Source of the DNA: DASPKO01 sp035628055
Lineage (GTDB): Bacteria; Planctomycetota; Phycisphaerae; Phycisphaerales; UBA1924
Assembly: GCA_035628055.1 (NCBI GenBank)
Contig: DASPKO010000019.1
Span: 1 to 7,313 of the forward strand
Length of the DNA: 7,313 nucleotides
Reading direction: 5' to 3'
Shown here: positions 1-7,208 of the stretch, one piece after another
How the letters are laid out: each line of letters opens with the position of its first letter
Position numbering within the stretch: position 1 is the first letter of the stretch
Position numbers and translations under genes: made by a program
Notes under the pieces: generated by a model
What the model was told of the DNA's origin: nothing
Seen by the model: the letters and a program-made list of their open reading frames with translations, nothing else
Databases searched by the model: none

Positions 1-3000
1 CCCCGCCGGGTCGAGGTCATCGAGCAGGTCGCGGGCCCCGGGGGCCGCCTCGCGCACGAGCAGCCGGACCAGCGGGGCCTCGAGCGTCGCGTTCTCCGCC
101 CGGACCGCCAGGGCCGTCTCCGGGTCGGGCGAGGCCGCGCCGCTGGGGAGCGCCAGGCGCCCGTCCAACCTGAGCGAGCCGGCCGGTTGTCCCGCGAAGC
201 TCAGGCGCGCCACCGCGGCGTCGAAGTGCAGGCTGGTCGGCGGCCCCGAGTGCAGCGTCACCGACCCGGCCTCGAGGTCCACGCCGAGCCGGTCCCCGAG
301 CACGTCGGCCTCCACCCCGCGGCCGTTGCTCAGGTGCAGCCACACCGCGGGCCGCTCGCTGGCGTGCCGGGTAACCTCGACCTCCGCGTCCAGCACTCCC
401 GCCGGACGCCGGGCCTCGAGCAGGTCCGCCACGCTCCGTGCCACACCGGGATCGGCCACCGCGATCAGGTCCTCCATCGGCGACGTCAGGTCGAGGTCGC
501 TCACCAGCAGGGACGCGTACAAGGGCGCCGGCGTGGTCGCCGACGGCTCCGCCAGGCGGGCCGTCAGCGCCAGCGCGACGTGCCCCGCGGGGGGCCCGAG
601 GGCCTGGACCGGCCCACGCGGATCGTGGCTCCAGGCCCGGTGAAGGTCGGCCTCGCACTCGGGGATCGTCACCTCGTCCCCCGCGATGTGCACCTGGCCC
701 CGCAGGCCCGTCACCGCCAGGGTGTCTGCGCCGCCACCCGCGGGCGGACCGATCGGCTCGGGCCCGCGCGGCCTCGGGATCGCGGCCAGGTCCGCGAAGC
801 GCACGCGCACGTCCGACGTGGTCTCCCCCTCACCCGCCGGCGCGATCACCACGTCGCACGCGACCGTCCCCTCGACCCGCAGGTTCTCGAGCAACCGCTT
901 GCCCGAGAACCCCTCCGGCTCCCGCGCCGGCCCGGCCTGCTCGCGCTCGGTCCTCGGGGCCGCGAACTCCTCGGGGATTGCCCGCACCAGCAGCCCGTCG
1001 ATCGGCACATCGACCGCGCGGACCTGGATGTGCGGCTCGGCGTGCCGGCGGGCCTTGGTCTCCAGCAGGACACGGGCGGCAACCTGCGCCGTGCCCCCGG
1101 TGAGGCCCGCGAAGTCCCCCTCGATCAGCCGCAGCTCGTCCTGGTCGAGCTGGAAGATCACGTCGCGCGCCATCACGGGGTGCGGGAACGCCGCGGGGAG
1201 CATCCCCGCCTCGCGAATCACCACCTGCACCTGGTGGTGCACGGGCTGCTTCTTCCCCGCCGCGGCGCGGACCATCACGAGAATGTCGGCCTCGCCCCCG
1301 AGGTCGAAGACGGGCACCCCCAGGCGGCGCTCGATCGCCGCGATCTGGCGGTCCAGGTCGGCGCCGCGCTCGGGACCTGCCGGGTCCTGGTCCGCGGCCC
1401 GGCGCCGCTCGCGCAGCGCCGCCAGCTCCAGCCCGAGCTCGCGGCTCGTCCGTCCCGAGATCACCAGCCCCTCGTCCAGCAGGCGGCGGTAGGCGCGCCT
1501 GTTGAAGAGATCCTCGAGGATGCCCCTCTTGTCCTCGAGCGCCGCCTCGAGCACGGGGTCAAGGGCCACGCCCCGCACCAGCACGTCGATCGCCACCGCC
1601 GGGCCGTCCATCGGCGCCGTGAGCTCTCCGGTCGCCAGCAGCCGCGCCCCGGTCGGGCCCACGCCGTTGACGCGCACGATGTGCACGCCCTGCTCGTCGA
1701 AGGTCACCAGCCCGCTGACCTGCTCGAACGGGTACGGGAAGTCGCGGAAGACCGCCCGCCCGTTGTCGAAGGCGACCGTCCCGGAGGCCGAGAGGGGCGC
1801 CGCCACCCCGCCGATGGGCGGCCCGCGCTCCAGCAGCACCCGCGCGTCGACGACCGCCGTGGGCCCGGAGAACTCGGCGAAGCGCTTGCGCACGACCCGC
1901 GGGGCGTAGGGGAGCAGGTCCGGGCTCTGGCGCAGCGTGAAGCGCTCGGCCAGGATCTCGCAGCGGAGCGCGGCGTTGAGCTCGGTCCCCTCGGTGCGCA
2001 GCGAGACCCGCACCGGCAGGTCCTCGATCACCCCCTCGAGGCTCGCCGCCAGCCCGCGCGCCGAAAGCCGCACGTCGCCGCTGACCCCCTGCAGATTCAT
2101 CGGCTCCATCGGGGCCGCGTCCGGGCGGTCCGCCGGCACGGGCACGTTCATCGCGACCCCTCTCACCTCCAGGCGCACCTGCGGCCCCGTCTCGTCGTCG
2201 TAGCTGAAGGTGCTGCGGGTCACCTGCCCGCGCATCGCCAGGCTCGCCCAGATGTCCCGCACCCCGCTGGGAAGGGCCCCGGCGGGCCACGCGGCCAGGT
2301 CGAAGTGGTGCAGCCGCAGCTCGCCGCGCGACTCGTTGAGGTCGACACGCCCTTCCAGCAGCATGTCCCCGCCCACGCGGCGCACGCCGTGCACCCGCGA
2401 GGGAGGCTCGCCGGTCTGCTGGAGCTTCACCGAGTAGACGGGCCGGGCCCGGTGCAGCGGGGTCAGCGAGCCCGTCACCGGGATCACCCCCAGCGCCGTG
2501 TACCGCCCCGGCTCGTGCTCGCCGAACTCCACCGCCCCGTCGATCACGTCCACGCGCGGGGCGGGCCCGGGTCCCCCGCCCTCCCCCGCCCGGGCCGCCA
2601 GGTGAGCGAGGTTCACCGAGTTGTCCCGCGTGGAGAGGCTAACCCGGAAGACCGGCTCGTAGAGCCGCACCCCGATCGGCACAACCTTGCCGGACCAGAC
2701 GCCCGACCAGTCGAGGTCGACCTCGACGCGCTCGGCGGAGAGAAACTCACCCGCCCCGCCCCCGACGCCCGGGACCCGCAGCCGCAGGCCGGTGATGATC
2801 AGCGACCCGCCGGGGTTGACGACCGCCCCCTTGGATTCCATCTGCGCGCCGAGCGTCGATTCCAGCCGCGAGGCCAGCACCCAGGCGACCACCGGGGAGC
2901 GCAGCACGAGCACGCCCCCCACGGTGACCAGCAGAACCAGCACGAAGAGCAGCCGGATGGTCCAGCGCACGCGCGCCCGGCGTCCGCGGGCCGGCCGGTC

Positions 3001-3030
3001 GCCTCGGAACAGGCGGAAGACGCGCCGCAC
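1..3030 (-). CDS. AsmA/TamB-like large inner-membrane-anchored protein, C-terminus cut by window edge
   Basis: This frame reads without a stop for 1010 codons from GTG 3030 to position 1, so the C-terminus lies outside the window. An in-frame TAG at 3073-3075 bounds it upstream, and GTG 3030 is the only usual start codon between. The N-terminus is strongly basic (residues 1-22) and is followed by one hydrophobic segment (about 24-43, core LLFVLVLLVTVGGVLVL). This is a signal-anchor with the basic end in the cytoplasm and the bulk of the protein in the periplasm. After it comes the AsmA-type pattern of amphipathic strands (GGSLIITGLRLRVPG, about 77-91; RLYEPVFRVSL; then N-L-A-H-L). Diverged repeats follow between about 311 and 930, with a charged helical stretch at about 496-570. 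AsmA, YhdP and TamB relatives move phospholipid between membranes or affect outer-membrane assembly; that role is inferred here. The gene is divergent from radA. Family level is fairly sure; the exact subfamily is not known. Confidence 0.82.
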   Translation of the reverse strand, partial: MRRVFRLFRGDRPARGRRARVRWTIRLLFVLVLLVTVGGVLVLRSPVVAWVLASRLESTLGAQMESKGAVVNPGGSLIITGLRLRVPGVGGGAGEFLSAERVEVDLDWSGVWSGKVVPIGVRLYEPVFRVSLSTRDNSVNLAHLAARAGEGGGPGPAPRVDVIDGAVEFGEHEPGRYTALGVIPVTGSLTPLHRARPVYSVKLQQTGEPPSRVHGVRRVGGDMLLEGRVDLNESRGELRLHHFDLAAWPAGALPSGVRDIWASLAMRGQVTRSTFSYDDETGPQVRLEVRGVAMNVPVPADRPDAAPMEPMNLQGVSGDVRLSARGLAASLEGVIEDLPVRVSLRTEGTELNAALRCEILAERFTLRQSPDLLPYAPRVVRKRFAEFSGPTAVVDARVLLERGPPIGGVAAPLSASGTVAFDNGRAVFRDFPYPFEQVSGLVTFDEQGVHIVRVNGVGPTGARLLATGELTAPMDGPAVAIDVLVRGVALDPVLEAALEDKRGILEDLFNRRAYRRLLDEGLVISGRTSRELGLELAALRERRRAADQDPAGPERGADLDRQIAAIERRLGVPVFDLGGEADILVMVRAAAGKKQPVHHQVQVVIREAGMLPAAFPHPVMARDVIFQLDQDELRLIEGDFAGLTGGTAQVAARVLLETKARRHAEPHIQVRAVDVPIDGLLVRAIPEEFAAPRTEREQAGPAREPEGFSGKRLLENLRVEGTVACDVVIAPAGEGETTSDVRVRFADLAAIPRPRGPEPIGPPAGGGADTLAVTGLRGQVHIAGDEVTIPECEADLHRAWSHDPRGPVQALGPPAGHVALALTARLAEPSATTPAPLYASLLVSDLDLTSPMEDLIAVADPGVARSVADLLEARRPAGVLDAEVEVTRHASERPAVWLHLSNGRGVEADVLGDRLGVDLEAGSVTLHSGPPTSLHFDAAVARLSFAGQPAGSLRLDGRLALPSGAASPDPETALAVRAENATLEAPLVRLLVREAAPGARDLLDDLDPAG

Positions 3031-3089
3031 GCCCCAGTGTATGACCGGCGCGCGCCGCCGCCCCCGCTCTCGCTACGCTCCTGTCGCGC
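3031..3089. promoter_or_regulatory. Divergent promoter region between the AsmA-like gene and radA
   Basis: This 59-bp gap separates two divergent starts and must hold at least part of both promoters unless they lie inside the genes. Its only AT-leaning spot is around 3036-3045. On the minus strand it reads TACACT (3041-3036), a fair -10 hexamer lying five bases before GTG 3030. On the plus strand the overlapping TATGAC (3040-3045) is a weaker -10 candidate, and TACGCT (3074-3079) lies ten bases before the radA ATG. I found no good -35 element for any of them. Neither gene has a clear Shine-Dalgarno sequence. The hexamers are seen directly; promoter activity is inferred. Confidence 0.35.
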
Positions 3090-4577
3090 ATGGCCAAGGT
3101 GAGGCAGGTCTTCGAATGCCGGTCCTGCGGCGGCGCCCAGAGCCGCTGGGCCGGCAAGTGCCCCGACTGCGGCGCCTGGGACACCCTCGCCCTCCGCCGC
3201 CTTGACGCCAGCGCCGCCAGAGACCCGCAGCAGGGCCTGGCCGAGGGCTGGTCCCGCCCGACCGAAGGCAGCCATGCCGCCGCCCAGGACGACGCGACGG
3301 TGATGCCGGGTCCCACGGCGGCCCCCATCGCCCTCGCGACCGCCGGCCCGCCCGCCCCGCGGCTGCGCACGGGGATCGGCGAGCTGGACCGCGTGCTCGG
3401 GGGCGGGCTGGTGCCCGGCAGCGTCGTGCTGGTGGGCGGCGATCCGGGGATCGGCAAGAGCACGCTCATGCTCCAGGCCGCCGGTCACCTCGCGGGCCAG
3501 CAGCCGGCGGACCCGGGCTCCGGGCCGGACCCCGTCCGCGTCCTCTATGTCTCCAGCGAGGAGTCCGCCGAGCAGGTGCGGCTCCGCGCCGCCCGCCTGG
3601 GCACCGGCACGGCCGCGGAGCTCTTCGTCCTCGCGGACACCAACCTCGCGCGGATCATCGAGCAGGCCCGCCAGGTCCGGCCGGCGGTCCTCGTGCTCGA
3701 CTCGGTGCAGATGGTCTACAAGGCCGACCTCGACGCCCCGCCCGGCTCGCTCACCCAGCTCAGGCGCTGCTGCGCCGAGCTGGTCTACCTCGCCAAGCTC
3801 AGCGGCATCGCGGTCGTCCTGGTCGGGCACGTCACCAAGGACGGCCGCCTCGCCGGCCCCCGCCTCCTCGAGCACCTGGTCGACACGGTCCTGTTTTTCG
3901 AGGGCGACCGGCACCACGCCCACCGCATCCTGCGCGCCGTCAAGAATCGCTTCGGGACCACGCTCGAGATCGGCATCTTCCAGATGACCGGCGCCGGGCT
4001 CCGCGAGCTCCCCGAGGGGGCCGGCGTGTGCGCCCTTCCCGCCGCCGAGGCCGCGCCCCGGCCGGGCTCGGTCGTCTGCCCCGTCCTGACCGGCACGCGC
4101 TGCGTGATGGTCGAGGTGCAGGCCCTCACCGCGACGGGCTTCCTCGGCGCCGCCAAGCGCAAGAGCAGCGGCCTGGACCCCAGTCGCCTCGCCATGATCA
4201 TCGCCGTGCTCGAGCAGCACGCCGGCCTGCGCCTGGCCGACCGCGACGTCTTCGCCAGCAGCGTTGGGGGCATCCGCGTCGTCGAGCCCGCCGCCGACCT
4301 CGCCCTGCTCCTGGCCATCGCCGGCGCCTTCCACAAGCGCTCACTGGCGCCAGCCACGGCCGTCGTCGGCGAGGTGGGCCTCGGCGGCGAGGTGCGCCAG
4401 GTCACCCAGGCGGGCCAGCGCGTCGCCGAGGCCGCACGCCTCGGCTTCGCCCGCCTCATCATCCCGGCCCCGGGCGGCTCTCGGGCCGCGGGGCCCGATC
4501 ACGCCCCTCCCGCGCCCCGCGGCGTTCAGGCCGTCGCGGTGCGCACGATCGACCAGGCCATCGCCGAGCTGGGATAG
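3090..4577 (+). CDS. radA: DNA repair protein RadA (Sms), RecA-like branch-migration ATPase
   Basis: RadA is a RecA-family ATPase that drives branch migration of recombination intermediates and helps homologous recombination repair in the cytoplasm. The 495-residue product has the full domain order. A C4 zinc finger (Cys10, Cys13, Cys24, Cys27) is followed by an Ala/Pro-rich linker (about 35-90). The ATPase core then has Walker A GGDPGIGKST (116-125, Lys123) and Walker B LVLDS (Asp204). Next come GHVTKDG (246-252) with the adjoining LAGPR-LLEH, and the RadA-specific KNRFG motif (285-289). The Lon-like C-terminal domain (about 330-495) includes DVFASSVGG and GEVGLGGEVR. The ATG start gives the expected MAK N-terminus just ahead of the zinc finger. 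There is no clear Shine-Dalgarno sequence. The protein is about 35 residues longer than the 460-residue E. coli protein, from a longer linker and a small C-terminal loop. It ends in TAG, convergent with ychF. Confidence 0.97.
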   Translation: MAKVRQVFECRSCGGAQSRWAGKCPDCGAWDTLALRRLDASAARDPQQGLAEGWSRPTEGSHAAAQDDATVMPGPTAAPIALATAGPPAPRLRTGIGELDRVLGGGLVPGSVVLVGGDPGIGKSTLMLQAAGHLAGQQPADPGSGPDPVRVLYVSSEESAEQVRLRAARLGTGTAAELFVLADTNLARIIEQARQVRPAVLVLDSVQMVYKADLDAPPGSLTQLRRCCAELVYLAKLSGIAVVLVGHVTKDGRLAGPRLLEHLVDTVLFFEGDRHHAHRILRAVKNRFGTTLEIGIFQMTGAGLRELPEGAGVCALPAAEAAPRPGSVVCPVLTGTRCVMVEVQALTATGFLGAAKRKSSGLDPSRLAMIIAVLEQHAGLRLADRDVFASSVGGIRVVEPAADLALLLAIAGAFHKRSLAPATAVVGEVGLGGEVRQVTQAGQRVAEAARLGFARLIIPAPGGSRAAGPDHAPPAPRGVQAVAVRTIDQAIAELG

Positions 4578-4624
4578 CCGGCCCGCCGACTCGGCAACGA
4601 TCCGGCCAGGCGTGCATCAGCCGG

Positions 4625-5728
4625 TCACACGTTGAACAGGAAGTGGCAGACGTCCCCGTCGCGCATCACGTAACCCTTCCCCTCGATGCGCAGCCGTCCC
4701 GCGTCCTTGATCGCCCTCTCGGTCTTGAGCTCCACCAGGTCGTCGACCGAGTAGACCTCGGCGCGAATGAACCCGCGCTCGAAGTCCGTGTGGATCACGC
4801 CCGCGGCCTGCGGGGCCGACGCCCCCACCCGCACCGTCCACGCCCGCACCTCCTTGGGCCCCGCGGTATAGAAGCTCTGCAGGCCCAGGAGCCGGTACGC
4901 CGCCCGCGCCAGCGTGGCCAGCGCCGGCTCGGCCATCCCCAGGGACTCGAGCAGCTCGCGCTGGTCGGCCTCGGCCAGCTCGGCCAGCTCGGCCTCGATC
5001 TTGGCGCACACCGGGACCACCTCCATCCCCTCGCGCGTGGCGCGCTCGCGCACCGCGCGGGCCGCCGCGCTCTGACCGTGCAGGTCCTCCTCGCTCACGT
5101 TCGCCACGTACAGCACCGGCTTGGCGGACAGCAGCCCCAAGCCCTTGAGCGCCCGGGCCTGCTCGGCATCCTCGAAGCCGATGCCCAGCGCCGGGCGCCC
5201 CTCGGCCAGCACCGGCATCAGCCGCTTGAGCACCTCGTGCCGCGCCACCGCCTCGCGGTCCTGGCTCTTGGCGGCCCGCTCGGCCTTGGGCAGCGCCGCC
5301 TCCACGGTCTGGAGGTCCGCCAGGATCAGCTCGGTCTCGATGGTCTCGATGTCCCGGACCGGGTCCACCGAGCCCTCCACGTGCGTCACCTCCTCGCCCC
5401 CGGGCGGGTTCTCGAAGCAGCGCACCACGTGCAGGATCGCGTCCACCTCGCGGATGTGCGAGAGGAACTTGTTCCCCAGCCCCTCCCCCTCGCTGGCCCC
5501 GCGCACGATCCCCGCGATGTCCACCAGCCGCAGCGCCGTGGGCACGATCTTCTGGGTCGTGATGCGCTCCGCGATCACCGCCAGGCGCGGGTCGGGGATC
5601 GGCACCACCCCCACGTTCGGCTCGATCGTCGCGAACGGGTAGTTGGCCGCCAGCGCCCCCGCCTTGGTCAGGGCGTTGAACAGCGTGCTCTTGCCGACGT
5701 TCGGCAGACCGACGATTCCGGCTTCCAT
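4625..5728 (-). CDS. ychF: YchF, Obg-family P-loop ATPase (redox-regulated ATPase YchF)
   Basis: YchF is a universally conserved cytoplasmic P-loop protein of the Obg group that prefers ATP over GTP. It binds ribosomes and is tied to oxidative-stress and translation control. From ATG 5728 the product is 367 residues, close to the usual 363-ish. G1 is GLPNVGKST (7-15) and G3 is DIAG (70-73), followed by the Obg-type glycine-rich GASEGEGLGNKF. G4 is NVSE (210-213) instead of NKxD, the change that gives ATP preference, and a CAKIE stretch at about 241-245 matches the G5 region. A helical domain sits in the middle, and the C-terminal TGS domain carries HTDFERGFIRA and ends DGDVCHFLFNV. An in-frame GTG at 5749 would add seven residues. 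I prefer ATG 5728 because family members begin just before the GIVGLPN strand. AGGAG at 5741-5745 is a possible ribosome binding site, though its 12-base spacing is long. No key residue is missing. Confidence 0.96.
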   Translation of the reverse strand: MEAGIVGLPNVGKSTLFNALTKAGALAANYPFATIEPNVGVVPIPDPRLAVIAERITTQKIVPTALRLVDIAGIVRGASEGEGLGNKFLSHIREVDAILHVVRCFENPPGGEEVTHVEGSVDPVRDIETIETELILADLQTVEAALPKAERAAKSQDREAVARHEVLKRLMPVLAEGRPALGIGFEDAEQARALKGLGLLSAKPVLYVANVSEEDLHGQSAAARAVRERATREGMEVVPVCAKIEAELAELAEADQRELLESLGMAEPALATLARAAYRLLGLQSFYTAGPKEVRAWTVRVGASAPQAAGVIHTDFERGFIRAEVYSVDDLVELKTERAIKDAGRLRIEGKGYVMRDGDVCHFLFNV

Positions 5729-5748
5729 GTGGTCCCCGCGCTCCTGCA

Positions 5749-5767
5749 CCCGGCGCCACGGGCCGGG
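5749..5767 (-). other. Small GC-only inverted repeat in the ychF leader
   Basis: The minus strand reads CCCGGC, a seven-base loop, then GCCGGG: a perfect six-bp stem made only of G and C. It sits just upstream of the AGGAG at 5741-5745 and near the predicted 5' end of the ychF transcript. There is no T-run on either strand, so it is not a standard intrinsic terminator. It could protect the mRNA 5' end or weakly terminate readthrough from the MFS gene, or it could be chance in DNA this GC-rich. Confidence 0.25.
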
Positions 5768-5771
5768 ACGA

Positions 5772-5800
5772 ACCGTAGGGGTAGCGCCTGCCGTTGTCCG
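5772..5800 (-). promoter_or_regulatory. Candidate sigma70-type promoter for ychF
   Basis: On the minus strand, CGGACA (5800-5795) and TACGGT (5777-5772) are separated by exactly 17 bases. They match the TTGACA/TATAAT consensus at four and three positions respectively, including the important TA...T of the -10. Transcription would start near 5765, leaving a leader of roughly 37 bases before ATG 5728. The spacing and location in the MFS-ychF gap make this reasonable, but short hexamers are weak evidence and no experiment supports it. Confidence 0.35.
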
Positions 5801-5822
5801 CGCCCCCTGTGCCCAGGTCGCG

Positions 5823-7208
5823 CTAGCGCATCTCCCGCTCGATCGCCTCGGCGCCGGTCGCCAGGGCGTGCCGTGCCCGCGCCGCCCGTGCCGGCCGATG
5901 AGCGGCCGCCGTGAGCCCCCGCCACAGCCCCGGGGCCCGCTCGTATCCGGGCTCGCCCGGCAGGATCCCGTCGACCTCGGGCGTGCGCCACGCCAGCATC
6001 ACGATCCCCGCGAGGACCAGCGCCCCCGCGAGCGTCGTCACCCCGAGCTGCACGCTCAGCCCCCGGTCGATCGCCGAGTGCCGCACCGCCCAGGCGCCGA
6101 TGAGCCCCGCGAGCACGCTCCCCAGCGGCATGGCCCCGAAGACCGCGGTATTGCAGACCGCCAGCACCCGTCCCCGCATGCGATCGGGCACGAGCATCTG
6201 CATCGCCGCCATCGAAGAGTTGAACGCCCACAGCCAGAAGACCCCGCACAGGACCAGCATGACCGCCCCCGCGGGCATCCAGCGCATGGCCCCGAAGAGC
6301 AGGATGCTCACGCCGCCCCCGACCATGGACAGCGGTATGAAGTGGTGCTTGGGATACCACGCCGGAAACCAGCGCAGCGCCAGCCCTCCCAGCACCGCGC
6401 CGATCCCCATCATCGCCAGGAGCAGCCCGTAGACCGTCTCGTCCCGGTGGTAGACGTCGCTCGCAAACAGCGGGAGCATCCGCAGCAGAGGGGCCGAGAG
6501 CATCGCGAAGACCACCATCGCCACGAAGACCGCCCGGGGCCCGCGCTGCAGGAAGACGAACTCCGCGGCCTCGCGGAGCTGGCGCACCGGGTGCCCCTCG
6601 CGCGCCGGCGCGGGCGCGTCGGGCGTGAGCGCCACCGCCAGCAGCACCCCGAAGAAGCTCACCGTGTTGATCGCAAACAGGGCCGTGGCCCCCCACACCC
6701 CCATGAGCACGCCCCCCAGCGCCGGGCCCACCGCCCGCGCCAGGTTGAACTGCATGCCATTGAGCGTGATCGCCCTGGTCAGCTCCGCGCGCGGCACCAG
6801 CCGCGGCGTGAGCACCTGCCACGCCGGCACGTTGAAGGCCAGCGCCGTCCCGTGCACCAGGGCCAGCCCGATCAGCACCCCCGGCGTCGCCAGGCCGCGC
6901 CAGGCGACCACCGTGAGCGCGGCGGCGATCACCATCATGACCCCCTGCGTCACCAGGAAGAGCTTCTTGCGGTTCACGCGGTCGGCGAGCAGCCCGCCCG
7001 GGATCCCCAGCGCCAGCATCGGTCCCATCTGCGCGACGGCGAGATACGCCATCATCAGCGTCGCGTGCGGCTTGCCCGCCGCCACCCACTCGGGCGCCGT
7101 CGCCGCCTGGGCCACCAGCCACTGCAGGCCGACGGCCTCCATCCACGTGCCGATGCTCGAGCCAAACGAGGCGACCCACACGCGCCGGTAGTGCCGGTGA
7201 CGCAGCAC
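5823..7208 (-). CDS. Major facilitator superfamily exporter, MFS_3/EntS-like; start uncertain
   Basis: This 461-residue (from GTG 7208) polytopic inner-membrane protein has about twelve hydrophobic segments. The first begins almost at once (VWVASFGSSIGTWMEAVGLQW). The MFS signature A loop GGLLADRVNRKK (71-82) lies between segments 2 and 3. Two stretches are typical of the EntS/MFS_3 exporter group: N-x3-NLARAVGPALGGVLMG (about 150-170), and VPDRMRGRVLAV followed by GAMPLGSVLAGLIGAW (about 340-372). A basic cytoplasmic tail follows the last membrane segment from about residue 420. These proteins use the proton gradient to export small molecules such as siderophores or drugs; nothing here identifies the substrate. 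There is no Shine-Dalgarno sequence before GTG 7208, and the frame stays open to 7313 with no other ATG, GTG or TTG start. The gene may therefore begin beyond the right edge with an Ala/Pro/Gly-rich N-terminal tail. It ends in TAG, upstream of ychF on the same strand. Confidence 0.88.
   Translation of the reverse strand: MLRHRHYRRVWVASFGSSIGTWMEAVGLQWLVAQAATAPEWVAAGKPHATLMMAYLAVAQMGPMLALGIPGGLLADRVNRKKLFLVTQGVMMVIAAALTVVAWRGLATPGVLIGLALVHGTALAFNVPAWQVLTPRLVPRAELTRAITLNGMQFNLARAVGPALGGVLMGVWGATALFAINTVSFFGVLLAVALTPDAPAPAREGHPVRQLREAAEFVFLQRGPRAVFVAMVVFAMLSAPLLRMLPLFASDVYHRDETVYGLLLAMMGIGAVLGGLALRWFPAWYPKHHFIPLSMVGGGVSILLFGAMRWMPAGAVMLVLCGVFWLWAFNSSMAAMQMLVPDRMRGRVLAVCNTAVFGAMPLGSVLAGLIGAWAVRHSAIDRGLSVQLGVTTLAGALVLAGIVMLAWRTPEVDGILPGEPGYERAPGLWRGLTAAAHRPARAARARHALATGAEAIEREMR

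Noticed and set aside
187..3102. A 971-codon open frame on the plus strand opposite the AsmA-like gene
   Set aside because: It lies codon-for-codon antisense to the real gene. It stays open only because the GC-rich sense strand avoids TTA, CTA and TCA codons. Its translation is rich in Arg, His, Pro and Gly with no recognisable domain, whereas the minus-strand reading has a membrane anchor and the AsmA pattern.
2799..4334. A 511-codon minus-strand open frame antisense to radA
   Set aside because: It runs opposite the conserved RadA motifs and shows only Gly/Ala/Asp/Glu-rich low-complexity sequence; the plus-strand RadA reading fully explains the region.
4578..4624. Possible bidirectional terminator between convergent radA and ychF
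   Set aside because: Only short inverted repeats are present (GCCGA/TCGGC at 4585-4595 with a one-base gap, and GCCGG/CCGGC at 4577-4606). No T-run follows on either strand, so I cannot support an intrinsic terminator.
4970..4996. Short tandem repeat of a nine-base unit CTCGGCCAG inside ychF
   Set aside because: It is two perfect copies and a partial third, and encodes the ELAELAE helix that is normal for YchF proteins. It is ordinary codon repetition.
4028..5914. A 628-codon plus-strand open frame across the end of radA and all of ychF
   Set aside because: It overlaps two strongly recognised genes, in another frame of radA and antisense to ychF. Its product is Arg/Pro/His-rich low-complexity sequence typical of shadow frames in GC-rich DNA.
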